Shown: piece by piece, positions 42,108 to 52,499 of the stretch
How the letters are laid out: the number at the start of each line of letters is the position of its first letter
How positions within the stretch are numbered: the stretch's first letter is position 1
Assembly: GCA_009801085.1 (NCBI GenBank)
Contig: VNWV01000020.1
Location: 62,001-126,000 of the forward strand
DNA: 64,000 nucleotides
Source: Lasiodiplodia sp. COLG20
Taxonomy: Eukaryota; Ascomycota; Dothideomycetes; Botryosphaeriales; Botryosphaeriaceae
Direction: 5' to 3'
Made by a program: the position numbers and the translations under genes
The notes under the pieces: model-generated
The model's database searches: none
Told to the model about the DNA's origin: nothing
Seen by the model: the letters and a program-made list of their open reading frames with translations, nothing else

Positions 42108-43201
42108 TGCGCGATCGCACCAAATGCTTTGATAGGTGCTTAGAGGTTGCGAGACCCTCTTAGCCGTCGTAGAAGATGGCCGTAGAATCAAGAAACGTGT
42201 AGTTGTTGTACAAAGGGCGTGTAGAGGATTTCAATCATGAGCTTGTTGGTAATTTCAAACTCAAATTTTGAGAATGACGATTCATACCCGTAATTCCGGG
42301 GATGTGCTGGTATTTAGTACTCTAAATTTGACGAACAGGGATGGGTGAGCCAGCCTCGCTACGCTTTGAATGCAATAGGCAGGAAGACAGCTAGCATAAA
42401 AACCCTGCTGGCCACCTCACACTGCGATCTACACTAGCCACTTGGCTTTCTACCAAAATAGCACACTATTATCAAAGGACATGGCTAAGTGAGGCTGATA
42501 TTTACGCAGTCAAAGGAGATGAGCTAATGAATCAACAGGGTTTGAAGCGTTGTGGCCAGCTGAATCGAATCATTCTAGCCAGTGATGTTGTACCACGTCA
42601 GCTTGCTCCTCCAGTCCCACTTTTCGTCATGCTTACTGGTGCACAACACACGCTTAGCGCTAGTAACACTGAGATAATGTTGCGACATAATTGGCGAAAG
42701 CGATTGACCAATGATACGTTGTATTTAGGGCTTCTCAGCCTGTGATGTGGAATCTTCGGGCGAAGATTCCTGACTAGAAAACGTTTGAAATCATCTTTCA
42801 CATGCGTTTCAGTAGGTATCATATGCTGACAAGATGACAAAATGCCGAAATTTGGGGCGTGAAGCTTCACGAGACCCTAAATCAGATTATTACTGACCGT
42901 AAATACTGTATTTCTTGCTCATTATTGCGCTACTGGACCCACGGAAGCATGCTTCAAGCTAGGCTTTTAACTAATACTCTAATAGTCTCTCCTCTACACT
43001 AAATTACAATTAGCGACCCGACTTACTCATGTTCGATACGAGATGTCAGAATTTGGCATTCGTATCGGAGAGGATTCATCGCCGGGCTAGGTACTAGCGA
43101 GCTAGATTCATCTTGAAGCAAAATAGAACCAGATACTCTATACAGTAATGAGTCTGCACCGATCGTGGTCTTTGATGAACACCCTAGATACAGGAAAATC
43201 T
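42108..43201. other. intergenic, AT-rich
   Basis: 1.1 kb without a supported gene. It contains a perfect 10-bp hairpin (42749-42770: GGAATCTTCG, GG, CGAAGATTCC). Open frames here are short and mutually contradictory. Confidence 0.5.
42749..42770. repeat. perfect short hairpin
   Basis: 10-bp arms with a 2-nt loop. There is no T run on either side, so it is not an obvious terminator. It may be a chance or relic palindrome. Confidence 0.5.
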
Positions 43202-44217
43202 CTACATCCATTTCCTTGTTCCGTTGTGGCTCAAAAACGAACCACTGTAACCGGCATCCAGCGTTGAGCGCTTAATGGCGGCCAAGCACCTTTCTGCTGC
43301 CGAAAGTGGATCTGCTGCTGCGAAACCGGGTGCATATTTCTCAATCTTAGCACCAATCCTCCCTTGCCGTTCGAGATCCTCACTCGGTACTATTTCCAGG
43401 TTCAGCAGAGTCAGATACCCACTTTCGTGGAATACTCACGGGTGACGATTCGGCCCTCGGTTGTATCGACCAAGCCGGGGCAGAGAGACATGAAGAGAAT
43501 GCCCTGCTCTTCATAGGTAGCAGCGAGCTTCGCAAACATGATGTTCGTGGCGGCTTTGCTGGCGGCGTACGGCGCGGCATTGTCGATCTTGGTCGTGTTA
43601 ACGAAGTCTGTCCCACAATTAGTCTTGGAAGCTGATGCGGATTGGGTGACGGACCAACATCGCTCATGCCACTGGAGATGACGACGATCTTCTTCAGCGT
43701 GCTCTGTTGCACGAGCGGGAGAAAGGCAAAAACGGTTTTCAGGACGCCGAAGACGTTGATGTCGAAGCTCTTCTGTGTGTCGCGGATGATAGAGTCCAGA
43801 TCATGTTCGCTGTATCACAGTCAGCGGGAACTCAAGCGGAATTCTGAAGGGGAACACTTGCAAGTCTTGAAGAGACTTGAGCGCCGTCGTCTCGCTGACG
43901 TAGGCTGCGTTGTTGATGAGGATATCCAAGCCATGATGGCCAAGGATGGCTTTGGCCTCCTCTGCTGCACGTTTCAGGGCCGGCTCATCTGTGATGTCGG
44001 CCTCAATCAGATGGACGTTGGTGATGCCATCAGCGGCGAGTCGGTCTTGGGTTGCCTTCTTGTTCCGTACGAGCCCAAGAACTGTATTGTCTGAGTGAGA
44101 GACAAGGGATGTGATGAAGCCGTACTGTTTAGTGACGTTAATTAAGAGTGATTATGAAACGGTTGGAAGACGTACACCAAGGCCTCTCCCCGCACCTGTG
44201 ACGAGATAGCTCGGCAT
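43202..44217 (-). CDS. short-chain dehydrogenase/reductase
   Basis: Five exons (44217-44176, 44124-43862, 43809-43655, 43607-43440, 43389-43202) give 271 residues, with all phases consistent. The NAD(P) site TGAGRGLG spans the first intron; then DILINNAAYVSET, VVISSGMSD and the catalytic PYAASKAATN follow, and CPGLVDT closes the substrate side. This is the small-SDR pattern of fungal oxidoreductases acting on carbonyl or hydroxyl groups; the substrate is unknown. Intron 2 is a GC-AG intron (GCAAGT...ACAG, 43810-43861) and intron 3 starts GTCCGT, so simple predictors would break this gene. It is divergent from the zinc-cluster regulator at 44695, with 477 bp between the starts, which suggests shared control. 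Confidence 0.87.
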
Positions 44218-44694
44218 GTTGGATGAGAACAGGTTTGTGATAGCCGGCGAGCAATGTCTTTGTAAATGTCTTCTGACGTTTTACTCTGAACTGTGCCTGC
44301 AAACAAGAACTTCCACGAGCACGATCACACATACATATACTCGTAGCCGGACAAACAACGCATGTTCTCATGCGAATCTCTGCTGATGGTTTGGTCAGCA
44401 TCTTCGACACTGATTTGCAATCCGCGTAGCGAAAAAAGCGAGCATCGGTGGTGAAGTCTCTTACTCCAGACCAAGATTCCTTGTCCTGCATATATCAGTA
44501 AGCCGGAAGGATCAGTATACAGCGAGCCCGCAACTCCGAGCTCCGGAGGATGCGCTAAGCCCGTTGCGATCAGCTGCACGACGAGACCCCTCACGGAAAT
44601 CCGAACCACCACACTACCTCTCATTCTCACCTCCAATACTAGTGTAACACTCAGTACAGCCTCACGCTAGCGCCAGGGGCCATAGCAGCATTCG
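44218..44694. other. bidirectional promoter region
   Basis: 477 bp between divergent starts of the dehydrogenase and the transcription factor. No operator could be assigned by eye. Confidence 0.5.
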
Positions 44695-46140
44695 ATGGAG
44701 GCGCCAACAGCCGTGCACGTCTGCTCTCGCTGCTCCCAGCGCTTCACGCACAGTAAGTACCCGGAATACGGCTACGTGGAGTAAGACTACACTGATTCCA
44801 CTCGATCCCTAGAGTCGTCTCAAGCAAGACACTCCAAGCGCTGCGGGAAGGGACTGAAGGCTCCATCCCGCCAAAAAGCATGCCAGCCCTGCTCCAAAGC
44901 CAAAATGCGCTGCGACATGCGCCGTCCGACATGCGGCCGCTGTCGAGCCCGCTCACTCAGCTGTGACTTCGCACCGACCGCCGCCAATCATGCTGACACC
45001 GTCTACCACGTATCGGACTGCCCGGCTCCATCGCCAGCCCCAGAACCGCGGCCCGCTCCGTCGATGCTGGCGACGCCGGCCAGTAGCAGCAGCCACTCGC
45101 CACTGCCGCCCCCCACTCCCACCCCCACCACGACCTCCATCGCCGCCGGCCTCGTCATCTCCCCCCAGCGCCGACAGGAGCTCCTCGGCACCACCGCTTC
45201 TCCCCGCTCCTCCTCTCGCGGCGGCGGCGCGCGGCATCACGCGCTCCACGTCGTCATCCGCATCCTCAAATCCTGGCCACGACTAATGGCCATGCACGGC
45301 GCCTCCCCGTCGCACCTGCCTCCAATGATGCACCCGGTCCAGCTCGAGCCTTACGCCGCCGCGCTGCCAGTGCCGCTAGCAAACACCTTCGCCCTCACCA
45401 AACTCTGGGCCACGCACACGCGCGACAACACCGCCCAACTGGTCCACGACGCCGTCTCGCAAGAAATCCAGCGCCTGCTCCACTCGCGCCACACATACAC
45501 CGCCCCGACCGACCTCCTCGCCGCCGCCCAAGCCCTCCTCATCCTCACAACCATCCTCTTCTTCGGCCTCGACCCTCATCCCACCCCCAACCCCAACCCC
45601 GACCCCGACCGCACCGCCACCGAAGCCCAAACCCTCATCGCCGCCTGGCCCCTCAAGCACGCGCTGGCTTTGACCGGCCTCTTCGACGCCGCCGAGCTGG
45701 CCTCCCCGCAACGCGTACCGGACGATTGGAAGCAGTGGGCGTTTGTGTGCGCCAAGCGCCGCACCGTCCTCGCGCTGCACCACCTGGAGTGGGCGTGGTC
45801 GCTGCTACACGGACGGCCGGTCCTGACGTGCTTCGAGCTGGGCCCGCTGCCGGCGCCGGCGGCGGGGGGCGTGTGGAGGGCGAGAGACGAGCGGGAGTGG
45901 AGGGGGGAGTATGGGGGGTGGTTGGGGAGGTGGGGGGGAGGGGATAAGGAGGGAGGAGGAGGAGGGGGGTACCGGATGGTGGAGTTTTTTGGGATCAGGG
46001 CGGGGATGGAGCTGGGGGTGAGGGGGGAGATGTGGTTGGCTGAGGCGGATGAGTTTGGGGTGTTGTTGATGGCGGAAGGTGAGTCAGTGTTTGGTGGCCC
46101 TGTTGTTGGCGGTGATGCTGGTGAGAAAGGTGGCGGATGA
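44695..46140 (+). CDS. transcription factor with C2HC-type finger and Zn2Cys6 cluster
   Basis: Exon 1 is 44695-44752; a 60-nt intron (GTAAGT...CTAG) leads to exon 2 from 44813. The N-terminus holds a finger-like C10-x2-C13 ... H26-x3-C30, then a zinc cluster C43-x2-C-x6-C-x6-C-x2-C-x6-C70 (CQPCSKAKMRCDM ... CGRC). A Pro/Ser/Thr-rich linker and a helical region with RLLHSRHTYTAPTDLLAAAQ and ALLILTTILFF follow, as in fungal regulators of this double-finger type. Unspliced, the frame ends at 46140 (461 residues). A GTGAGT at about 46080 followed by GCTGACAC and AG suggests a last intron that would give a shorter, different C-terminus ending by about 46193. It is a nuclear DNA-binding regulator, perhaps of the divergent dehydrogenase and the reductase just downstream. 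Confidence 0.85.
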
Positions 46141-46469
46141 GAGAGGTGGGCTGACACAGCGAAGTGAATTGCCAGGATGACGAGTTCAATTGACGACGTT
46201 GTGGTTCCCGGTCGGTAGGTTTGTAATGCACTCGGAACGCCGGGCTCCGCGGACTTTTGGTGTCTCGCGGCTTCCCGATGTGGATGCATCACCTCGCTGA
46301 CAGCCCCACCTCACTTCTCAGGTTACCATGAAGCAGTCAAAATCAGCGACGAGCACCTTGAGGATATAACACACACCCCAAAGCCTCATACCCTCACAGT
46401 CCCACCATCACCACCAACCGCATCCATCCACCGACCACAACCTCACACTTCCACACCCACCAACCACCC
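46141..46469. other. intergenic, reductase promoter
   Basis: A short spacer that may include the last exon of the regulator (to about 46193). The 100 nt before the reductase start are C/A-rich, typical of fungal leaders. Confidence 0.5.
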
Positions 46470-47564
46470 ATGGCCCTCCTCATCTACGGCGCCACCGGCT
46501 TCACCGGCACCCTCGCCAGCCAGCACGCCCTCCACCTCTCCCTCCCGCTCATCCTCGCCGGCCGCAACGCCTCCAAACTCACCACCCTCGCCACGACTCT
46601 CTCATCCTTCTCCGCCGCGGCCCCCATCCCCACCCGCGCCTTCGACGTCGCCGACGCCGACGTGTCTCTCCAAGGCGTCGCCGTCCTCCTCAACTGCGCC
46701 GGCCCCTTCGCCCGCACCGCCGCCCCGCTCGTCGACGCGTGCATACGGAACGGCGTGCATTATCTGGACGTCGCCGCCGAGCTGGTCAGCTACCAGCTGG
46801 CGGCGGAGAAAAACGAGGACGCGCGGCGGAAGGGCGTGATGCTGATGCCCGGCGCGGGCGGGAGTGTTGCGATGCTGGGGTGTTTGGCTGGGCGGGGTGT
46901 TGCGGGGTTCGTCGCGGAGGTGAGTGAGGCGGAGGCGGAGGGGGAGGAGGAGGAGGAGGAGGGGGACGAGAAGAGGGAGAAGCAGAAGAAGAAGGGGCAG
47001 ATCGCCCGCATCGACGTCGCGCTGCGCGTCGCCGGGCCGCTGTCGCGCGGCACGCTGGCTAGCGCCGCGGAGGCGAGCATCATCGCGCAGGACGGGGGAT
47101 GCCTGCAGCGGGTGGATGGGGAGTTGGTCGCGTTGGACCCCGGTGCGGCGGCCCTGTTCGATTTCGGGGATGGGAGGGGGGAGGTGCCGTGCGTGCCGGC
47201 GTCGCTGCCGGATTTGATGACGCTGCCGCGGTCGACGGGGGTGCAGAGTGTGCGGACGTACGTGTGTGCGGTGGACGGGGCGTTTGCGGAGGAAGGGGAA
47301 CAGGAGGGAAAGGAGGGCCCGACGGTGGAGGAGAGGGAGAAGTATCCGTGTCGGGCGGCGGTGATGGTCGTCGGGGCGGATGGGAGGGAGAGGAGGGAGG
47401 TGTTGCGGACGCTGAATGGGTACGACTTCACGGCGATAGCGTCGGTGTTGGCGGCGCAGCGGGTGTTGGAGGGGGTGGTGGACGCGGGGTGGCAGACGCC
47501 GGCGGGGCTGTTTGGGAATGAGTTCGCTTTTGGGGTGATGGGGGAGGGGCAGAGGTGTAGGTGA
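46470..47564 (+). CDS. saccharopine-dehydrogenase-like NAD(P) reductase
   Basis: An intronless frame of 364 residues starting at a well-placed ATG. It opens with a Rossmann motif (LLIYGATGFTGTLA; GxxGxxG at 7-13) and LAGRNASKL, then VLLNCAGPFARTAAPLVDAC and NGVHYLDVAAE, the standard pattern of the saccharopine dehydrogenase/trans-acting enoyl reductase superfamily. A Glu/Lys-rich insertion (about residues 155-175) separates the Rossmann part from the second domain, which contains RGTLASAAEA and ends at FGNEFAF. Relatives reduce enoyl or imine intermediates; a few serve polyketide pathways, but no polyketide synthase lies in this window. Its place next to a regulator and a dehydrogenase could mark a small metabolic cluster. 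Confidence 0.85.
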   Translation: MALLIYGATGFTGTLASQHALHLSLPLILAGRNASKLTTLATTLSSFSAAAPIPTRAFDVADADVSLQGVAVLLNCAGPFARTAAPLVDACIRNGVHYLDVAAELVSYQLAAEKNEDARRKGVMLMPGAGGSVAMLGCLAGRGVAGFVAEVSEAEAEGEEEEEEGDEKREKQKKKGQIARIDVALRVAGPLSRGTLASAAEASIIAQDGGCLQRVDGELVALDPGAAALFDFGDGRGEVPCVPASLPDLMTLPRSTGVQSVRTYVCAVDGAFAEEGEQEGKEGPTVEEREKYPCRAAVMVVGADGRERREVLRTLNGYDFTAIASVLAAQRVLEGVVDAGWQTPAGLFGNEFAFGVMGEGQRCR

Positions 47565-47765
47565 GGGAGAAAACGTAATGTTTGCAATAATTTCCTTTCT
47601 ACTCTTGCTCCCTATCATACTCTGGCTTCCTCAAGTGCAAGGCGAAAAAGTTACCTAATCCCCGAGACCATCAACTAGCCGCAAAAATCCGCAGACGCGG
47701 CAGCGATGAGAGAGACAGTACGAGAGAGTAAGCTCTTCCCCACAACCCTCCTTCACCAAAACCGG

Positions 47766-48922
47766 TCAAGATCCCGCATACCAAAACGGCTCGCGGGCCC
47801 CCTCTATCCCGCGAATAATCCGATTCCTCCGCGCAACGTCCTCCTCGCCCACCTCGACCCGCATCCCGTCCCACCGCCAACGATACACCTGCTCCCACCC
47901 CCGATCGCTGACTTCCTCGAGCACCACCTCCCGCAGCGGCTGCAGCACATCGGATTTCAAGTAGTCCTGCACGTCTTGCAAGCTGTCGATCTTGCTGTCG
48001 CTGACCTCGATCATCTGCAGCGTGGCCCTGTGCGTCCGCAGCACGGTGATGAGTTCTTGTGGCATCCTGATGTCGCTGCGGGTGATGCGGAGGTGGCGGA
48101 GGCGGGGGCAGGCGCCGGATGGCGGGACGTAGCGGGCGAGGGTGTGGATGAGGCACGTCTGGGCGTGCGTGAGGTGGAGGATGGTGAGGTTGGGGAGGGC
48201 GGCGTAGAGGCGTGGGAGGTGTAGGTGCTGGGGGGTGTCTGTTGTTGTGTGAGAAGCAAAACCAGGGGTGTCAGCGGATTGGAGAATTATGGCTTATCTC
48301 TCTTTCTCGGTTTTTCGCAAATACCTTTTTCATAATTACGTTGGAGGCACAGTGTGAGCGTGTGCACGTTCGGCATGGTTCCTCCTCCGCCGAAGCGCGG
48401 TGGCGTGGCGCGGTGGTGTGGGTTTGAATGCGTGCTGCGTAGTTGTTGGCCGAAGGAACGCATGTGGCGGCTGTGGGTGGTCCAACACGGAGGGGAGATA
48501 TGGGGTTCGGGGCTGCTCGACAGTATCTCCAGGGTGTCGAAGTGCTCGTTCCAGCGCCTGTTCTCGGTCAGAAGCGCAAGCCTCTGCATGCTCGATTTCA
48601 GGAAGAAGAATGTGAGGGACGTCGGAACGCGGCGCTCGAAGGCGTAAGCTGACGCTGCAGCAATCCTTTTGCAGCAGAGCCTTAGCCGGTTGAGGCTCTT
48701 TGTGTCGAGATAGTCGGCGATTATGGTGGTCAGCTCGCTTGGCAGTTCCTCGAGTCGTGCAAGTGCTGCAGTATTAGTCTTATCAGCAGCCTTCTCTTCA
48801 GAAGGCTTCTCTTCAGCAGGCGCAGCGTCGATATTTGGGTCGTCGTCGAGGGGGCGGCTGGCAGCCGACATGCCCTCAGAGGTGGTAGCCGCAGCAGCGG
48901 CGTCGTGTGATTGCGGAAGCAT
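47766..48922 (-). CDS. F-box protein, family copy D
   Basis: Two exons (48922-48325, 48238-47766) give 356 residues. The 86-nt intron (GTATTT, CTGAC, ACAG) is phase 1 at the family site (RNYEK | DTPQHLHLPRLYAALPNL). An acidic Ala-rich leader precedes the F-box (LEELPSELTTIIADYLD, from about residue 58; then LNRLRLCCKRI). Family blocks SSMQRLALLTENRRWNEHF and GTMPNVHTLTLCL are clear. The C-terminal third is the most diverged: LREVVLEEVSD replaces LPLLENIVF, and RWRWDGMRVEVGEEDVARR is only partly like the others. It should act as a substrate adaptor of SCF ubiquitin ligase. The leader is unique to this copy. The ATG at 48922 is preferred over an upstream in-frame TTG. Confidence 0.82.
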
Positions 48923-49954
48923 TTTGTGTTGTCGATGATGCGTATGTTTCCCGCGGATGGGCGTTTGCTTTTGCAATTTATAAGTGGGATTTTCCTAGTA
49001 AAATTTCCTGATGGACCCATGGTTCGCGATGTAGACCCTGATTTACCTAAAAGTTGCCTTGTAATCAGTGCAAATTTTGTCTATGATTTAGCGATCACGT
49101 TCTATATCAACACGATTATTTTTTATCCTGAGCTCCTCTGCTTTTCTTAATAATCGTTGAATCCACAAGCGGACTTCAAGAACGAATCGCCGGAGCGTTT
49201 TTTCTTGGGATTCAAACTTGATCTATATACAGCTATGTAGGCCATGCCGCTATTTTACTTGTAGCTTTGCCCTATTGGTTTATATATGCTCTGCCTTCTC
49301 TGGTTCAATGTGGAGTCTTCCCAGAAACCTCAGCCAGCCTTCGTCATATTTCCGACTGGCCCTTCCCGTTCACTCACACCTCTCTACGAAGATGAAGGAG
49401 TAGCACCGTTGTTTCGCCCATCCCCGCGCGGTGCGTATAGTTGAGAAAAGACAAGTACGGGAAACGATGTGAATTTGAACGCCAACGGATGTGCGGTAGA
49501 TAGAAGTATCACTAGTACATTAGTGGAGAATGGATTAAGGAGATGAAGATTATTTGGAAGCTCAGCGTTAAGAAGGCTTCACTGTTGCCGGATGTGAGAA
49601 AGTCACTGGGTTGACCATAGGGAAATTATTTTTATTGCGAGACGATAATGTGTTTGAAAGGCAGTAAATGTTTTCGTTAAAAGACACTATATTAGGCGAT
49701 CTCGAGACATCACTGGTTTCTTATTGAAGTAGGGCTTGGTGAAACGTGAACGACCAATCGCCAGAAACCAAGGCTGATTAGCAGAGGGCAAGAACCAAGC
49801 TTCTTGGCCTACATGCCAATGTTTGTTGAGATACGTTCTCCAAGCACAATAGGCTGTGGAATCCGCATTCCAGAACAAGCTTAAATCGACGCACCCGCCC
49901 CAGGGGCTTTCACATCCCATCGGCTTCCCCATCACATCACGCAGCACCAATACG
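48923..49954. other. intergenic, AT-rich, divergent promoters
   Basis: 1.0 kb between copy D and the lipocalin-like gene, which are transcribed away from each other. No gene seen. Confidence 0.5.
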
Positions 49955-50586
49955 ATGGCAGCACCACCAGAGAAAACGATCAGCAACCTGACGGGCAAAT
50001 GGACCCTCGACCGCAAGCTCTCGTCGGGACTTGACGAAGTCATGGCCCTGCAAGGGCTGGGCTGGTTGAAGATCAAAGTGAGTCCAGCTCCGCATATCCT
50101 TTTGCACAACAGCGAGGATCCAGATTTTTCTCACCCGAAAATTCTCACCAGGCCCTCTCGGTTATCAACGTCACGGAAGCGTACAAGCAGTACGTCGACG
50201 ACGCAGGCGTGACGCACATCGACATCGTGCCGACGGTGACGGGCGGCTTCAAGGGCGAGGAGAGTAGCTACGTCGTCGACGGCGTCAAGCGCACGCGGAC
50301 GCTGCAGGAGTTCGGCGAGGTCGTGGAGTCCTGCCAGTGGAGCGACCTGGCGGACGTCGACGAGGAGTTTCTGCGTGACGGGTGGGTGTATGCGGAGGGG
50401 GAGAAGACGGGGCCGAAGAACCTGTATCTGAACGTTACGATGGATAAGGGAGCGTGCGTGTTGAAGGGCGTGTGGGGGTTCATCGACGTCGAGGGAAAGA
50501 GGTATCACGCCAGGAAGTCGACGTGCACGAAGGGCGGGAAGACGGCGAAGTGCTGCCATGTGTACGCGTGGAAGGAGAGCGCGTGA
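49955..50586 (+). CDS. small lipocalin-like/fatty-acid-binding-like protein
   Basis: Two exons (49955-50077, 50152-50586) give 185 residues; the intron is phase 0 (GTGAGT...CCAG). The start motif NLTGKWTLDRKLSSGLDEVM, with the GxW typical of lipocalin-type barrels, is followed by QGLGWLKIKALSVI and a series of alternating polar/hydrophobic strands, then a Cys pair near the end (KCCHVYAW). This layout matches small fungal proteins of unknown role predicted to form a beta barrel that could bind a hydrophobic ligand. No signal peptide is present, so it is likely cytosolic. A longer N-terminus from an upstream GTG is unlikely because homologous proteins start close to the chosen Met. Confidence 0.75.
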
Positions 50587-51254
50587 ACGGAAGACTGCGA
50601 TTTGGACTGTACGAAATCAGAACTCCACTCTCCTTTCGGAATTTGTTTTCACGAGGCCGGGACATTGAAAGCCGAGATATGCACTATTTGTTTTAGTCGA
50701 CGCGGAATGCTACTCCTTCAATCACATTTTACTTTCGCCGCGGGAGCGCCGCCTAGCTACGTGCCGTGGTGACCAAAATAGATAAATCCGACGACTTGCC
50801 GTGGGGGGAGATTGTTGGTGGGGAAGCTTGCTGGTTAGCGCAAACAGCCAGTGACCGGCGTACCTCGTCTTTGTTCCTGGCTTACCAACCAGCATTTGGT
50901 CCCAGATCCAGCAGACAAGTGGGGCCGAGCAGGTTCCCGTCTCCAAGCCCATCGCAATTCAAAAATTGCATCACTATTACCGACGAAACGGGGAATGGGG
51001 AGCGACCCAGGACAGGAACGCTTCTGCCTTCAGCTGTACCACCTCTGACGTCATGCATACCGTTCGAGGGCGGGGGCTCACTCCCCGCACGTAATCATGA
51101 TGGTGACATGCGGAATAAAAGTAAAAGCGAACGGTCACCTATCACCTGTCACCGCCCACTCTTACCTTCGCCACAATCTGACCACAAACGCTCATCACTA
51201 TCCACTTTCAACCCAACGCAACCCCGCATCCTCCCAATATTACTCACACCCACC
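50587..51254. other. intergenic
   Basis: The frame of the downstream gene is open through about 50766-51254, but this part reads as non-conserved sequence. It is treated as 5' leader and promoter. Confidence 0.5.
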
Positions 51255-52499
51255 ATGCGCTCCTTCCACCACGCAACCCGCTCAGCTAGCAGCCAAGCCG
51301 CTGCCGCTGCTGCCCGCCGCCGCCCGCTCCTCCTCACCCGCGGCGCTCCCCGCCGCCATGCACGCCTGCAGTCAACCTCAGCCTCAGCCTCACCCTCCGG
51401 CGGCGGCGGCAGCGGCAGCGGCAGCGGCAGCGGAGCCCTCACCGGAGCCGCGGCCGGCGCCGCCTCCGCGCTCATCGTCGGCTACACGTGGTACCACCTC
51501 TCGGGCGCCAAAGCAGCCGTGCAGTCCGCCAACAGCGCGCAGAGCTACATGCAAGCCGGGGTCGACAAAGTCAAGTCAACGACGCCAGAACCGGCCGAGG
51601 CGCTGCGGTACCTGCGCGCGACGGCGACCAGCTACGCGGCGCTCGTGCCGGGCGCGAAGGGCTACGTCGACGGCGCGTTCGAGCAGCTCGACCGCGTGCG
51701 CGAGCAGCACGGGGACGAGGTCGACCGCATCGTGCGCGAGGCGTGGGGGGAGCTGCAGGGCATCGCGAACGAGAAGGGCGCGGCGAGCCTGGAGAGCGCG
51801 GGCAGGGCGTGGGAGGTGCTGCGGAAGTGTTTGGCGCGCGTGGGCAGGCTGGCGGGCGAGGCGGCGAGGGAGGTGGTGGAGCGGGTGGATCCGCAGCTGA
51901 AGGAGAAGGTGGGCGGGAGCTTCGAGCAGTTGGATCAGCTCGTCGACAAGTACGGGCCGCAGGCGAGGAAGCAGGTCGACGAGGCGTGGGACCAGATCCG
52001 GGAGCTGGTCAAGGGCGGCATCAAGGGCGATACCCCGGATAAGGTCAAGCAGCTGGTGCGGGAGACGAAGCAGCGGTTGACTAAGGCGGGCGACGAGGCG
52101 TGGAAGAAGGGTCTGGAGGAGGCGAAGCCGTATCTTGAGAAGAACCCCAAGGCGAAGGAGCTGTTGGAGGGGAATGCGGAGGCATTGAAGCAGGGCGATC
52201 TGAGCGAGCTGTGGGAGACGGTGCGGGACAACGGCGACGTCGCCAAGGTCGAAGAGCAGGTTCAGCGGCAGGTCGACAAGGTGAAGTCGAGGGGATTGGG
52301 CGGCCTGGAGCAGTACGTTAACATGGTTCCGGGCGGAAGTCAGATTCTGCCAAAGTTGCAGCTACTGCAGGACGTTGGCCAGAAGCGCGGGAAGGAGGCC
52401 GAGCAGCTGCTGAGGGAGACGGGCGATGAGATCGTGCAGGTGTTGAGCAGGAAGTCGGACAAGGCAAAGCAGCTGCTCGACGAGGCAAAGTCCCGGTGA
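51255..52499 (+). CDS. mitochondrial helical-repeat protein (apolipoprotein/LEA-like)
   Basis: An intronless frame of 414 residues from the ATG at 51255. The first 45 residues are Arg/Ala/Ser-rich without acids (RSFHHATRSASSQAAAAAARR), a strong mitochondrial presequence. A Gly/Ser tract and one hydrophobic segment (LTGAAAGAASALIVGYTWYHL) follow, fitting an inner-membrane anchor. The remaining 300 residues are long amphipathic helices with recurring units such as FEQLDRVREQHGDEVDRI and FEQLDQLVDKYGPQARKQV, as in apolipoprotein- or LEA-like proteins that coat membranes. A role in inner-membrane organisation is inferred. The ATG is chosen because the targeting signal starts there, and the context CACCATG is favourable. 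Confidence 0.78.
   Translation: MRSFHHATRSASSQAAAAAARRRPLLLTRGAPRRHARLQSTSASASPSGGGGSGSGSGSGALTGAAAGAASALIVGYTWYHLSGAKAAVQSANSAQSYMQAGVDKVKSTTPEPAEALRYLRATATSYAALVPGAKGYVDGAFEQLDRVREQHGDEVDRIVREAWGELQGIANEKGAASLESAGRAWEVLRKCLARVGRLAGEAAREVVERVDPQLKEKVGGSFEQLDQLVDKYGPQARKQVDEAWDQIRELVKGGIKGDTPDKVKQLVRETKQRLTKAGDEAWKKGLEEAKPYLEKNPKAKELLEGNAEALKQGDLSELWETVRDNGDVAKVEEQVQRQVDKVKSRGLGGLEQYVNMVPGGSQILPKLQLLQDVGQKRGKEAEQLLRETGDEIVQVLSRKSDKAKQLLDEAKSR

Noticed and set aside
46602..47618. 338- and 265-codon minus-strand frames
   Set aside because: Antisense of the saccharopine-dehydrogenase-like gene, which has a clear Rossmann motif and NCAGPF block.
50766..51254. 163-residue N-terminal extension of the mitochondrial helical protein
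   Set aside because: The strong mitochondrial presequence begins at 51255; the upstream part has no conserved features.
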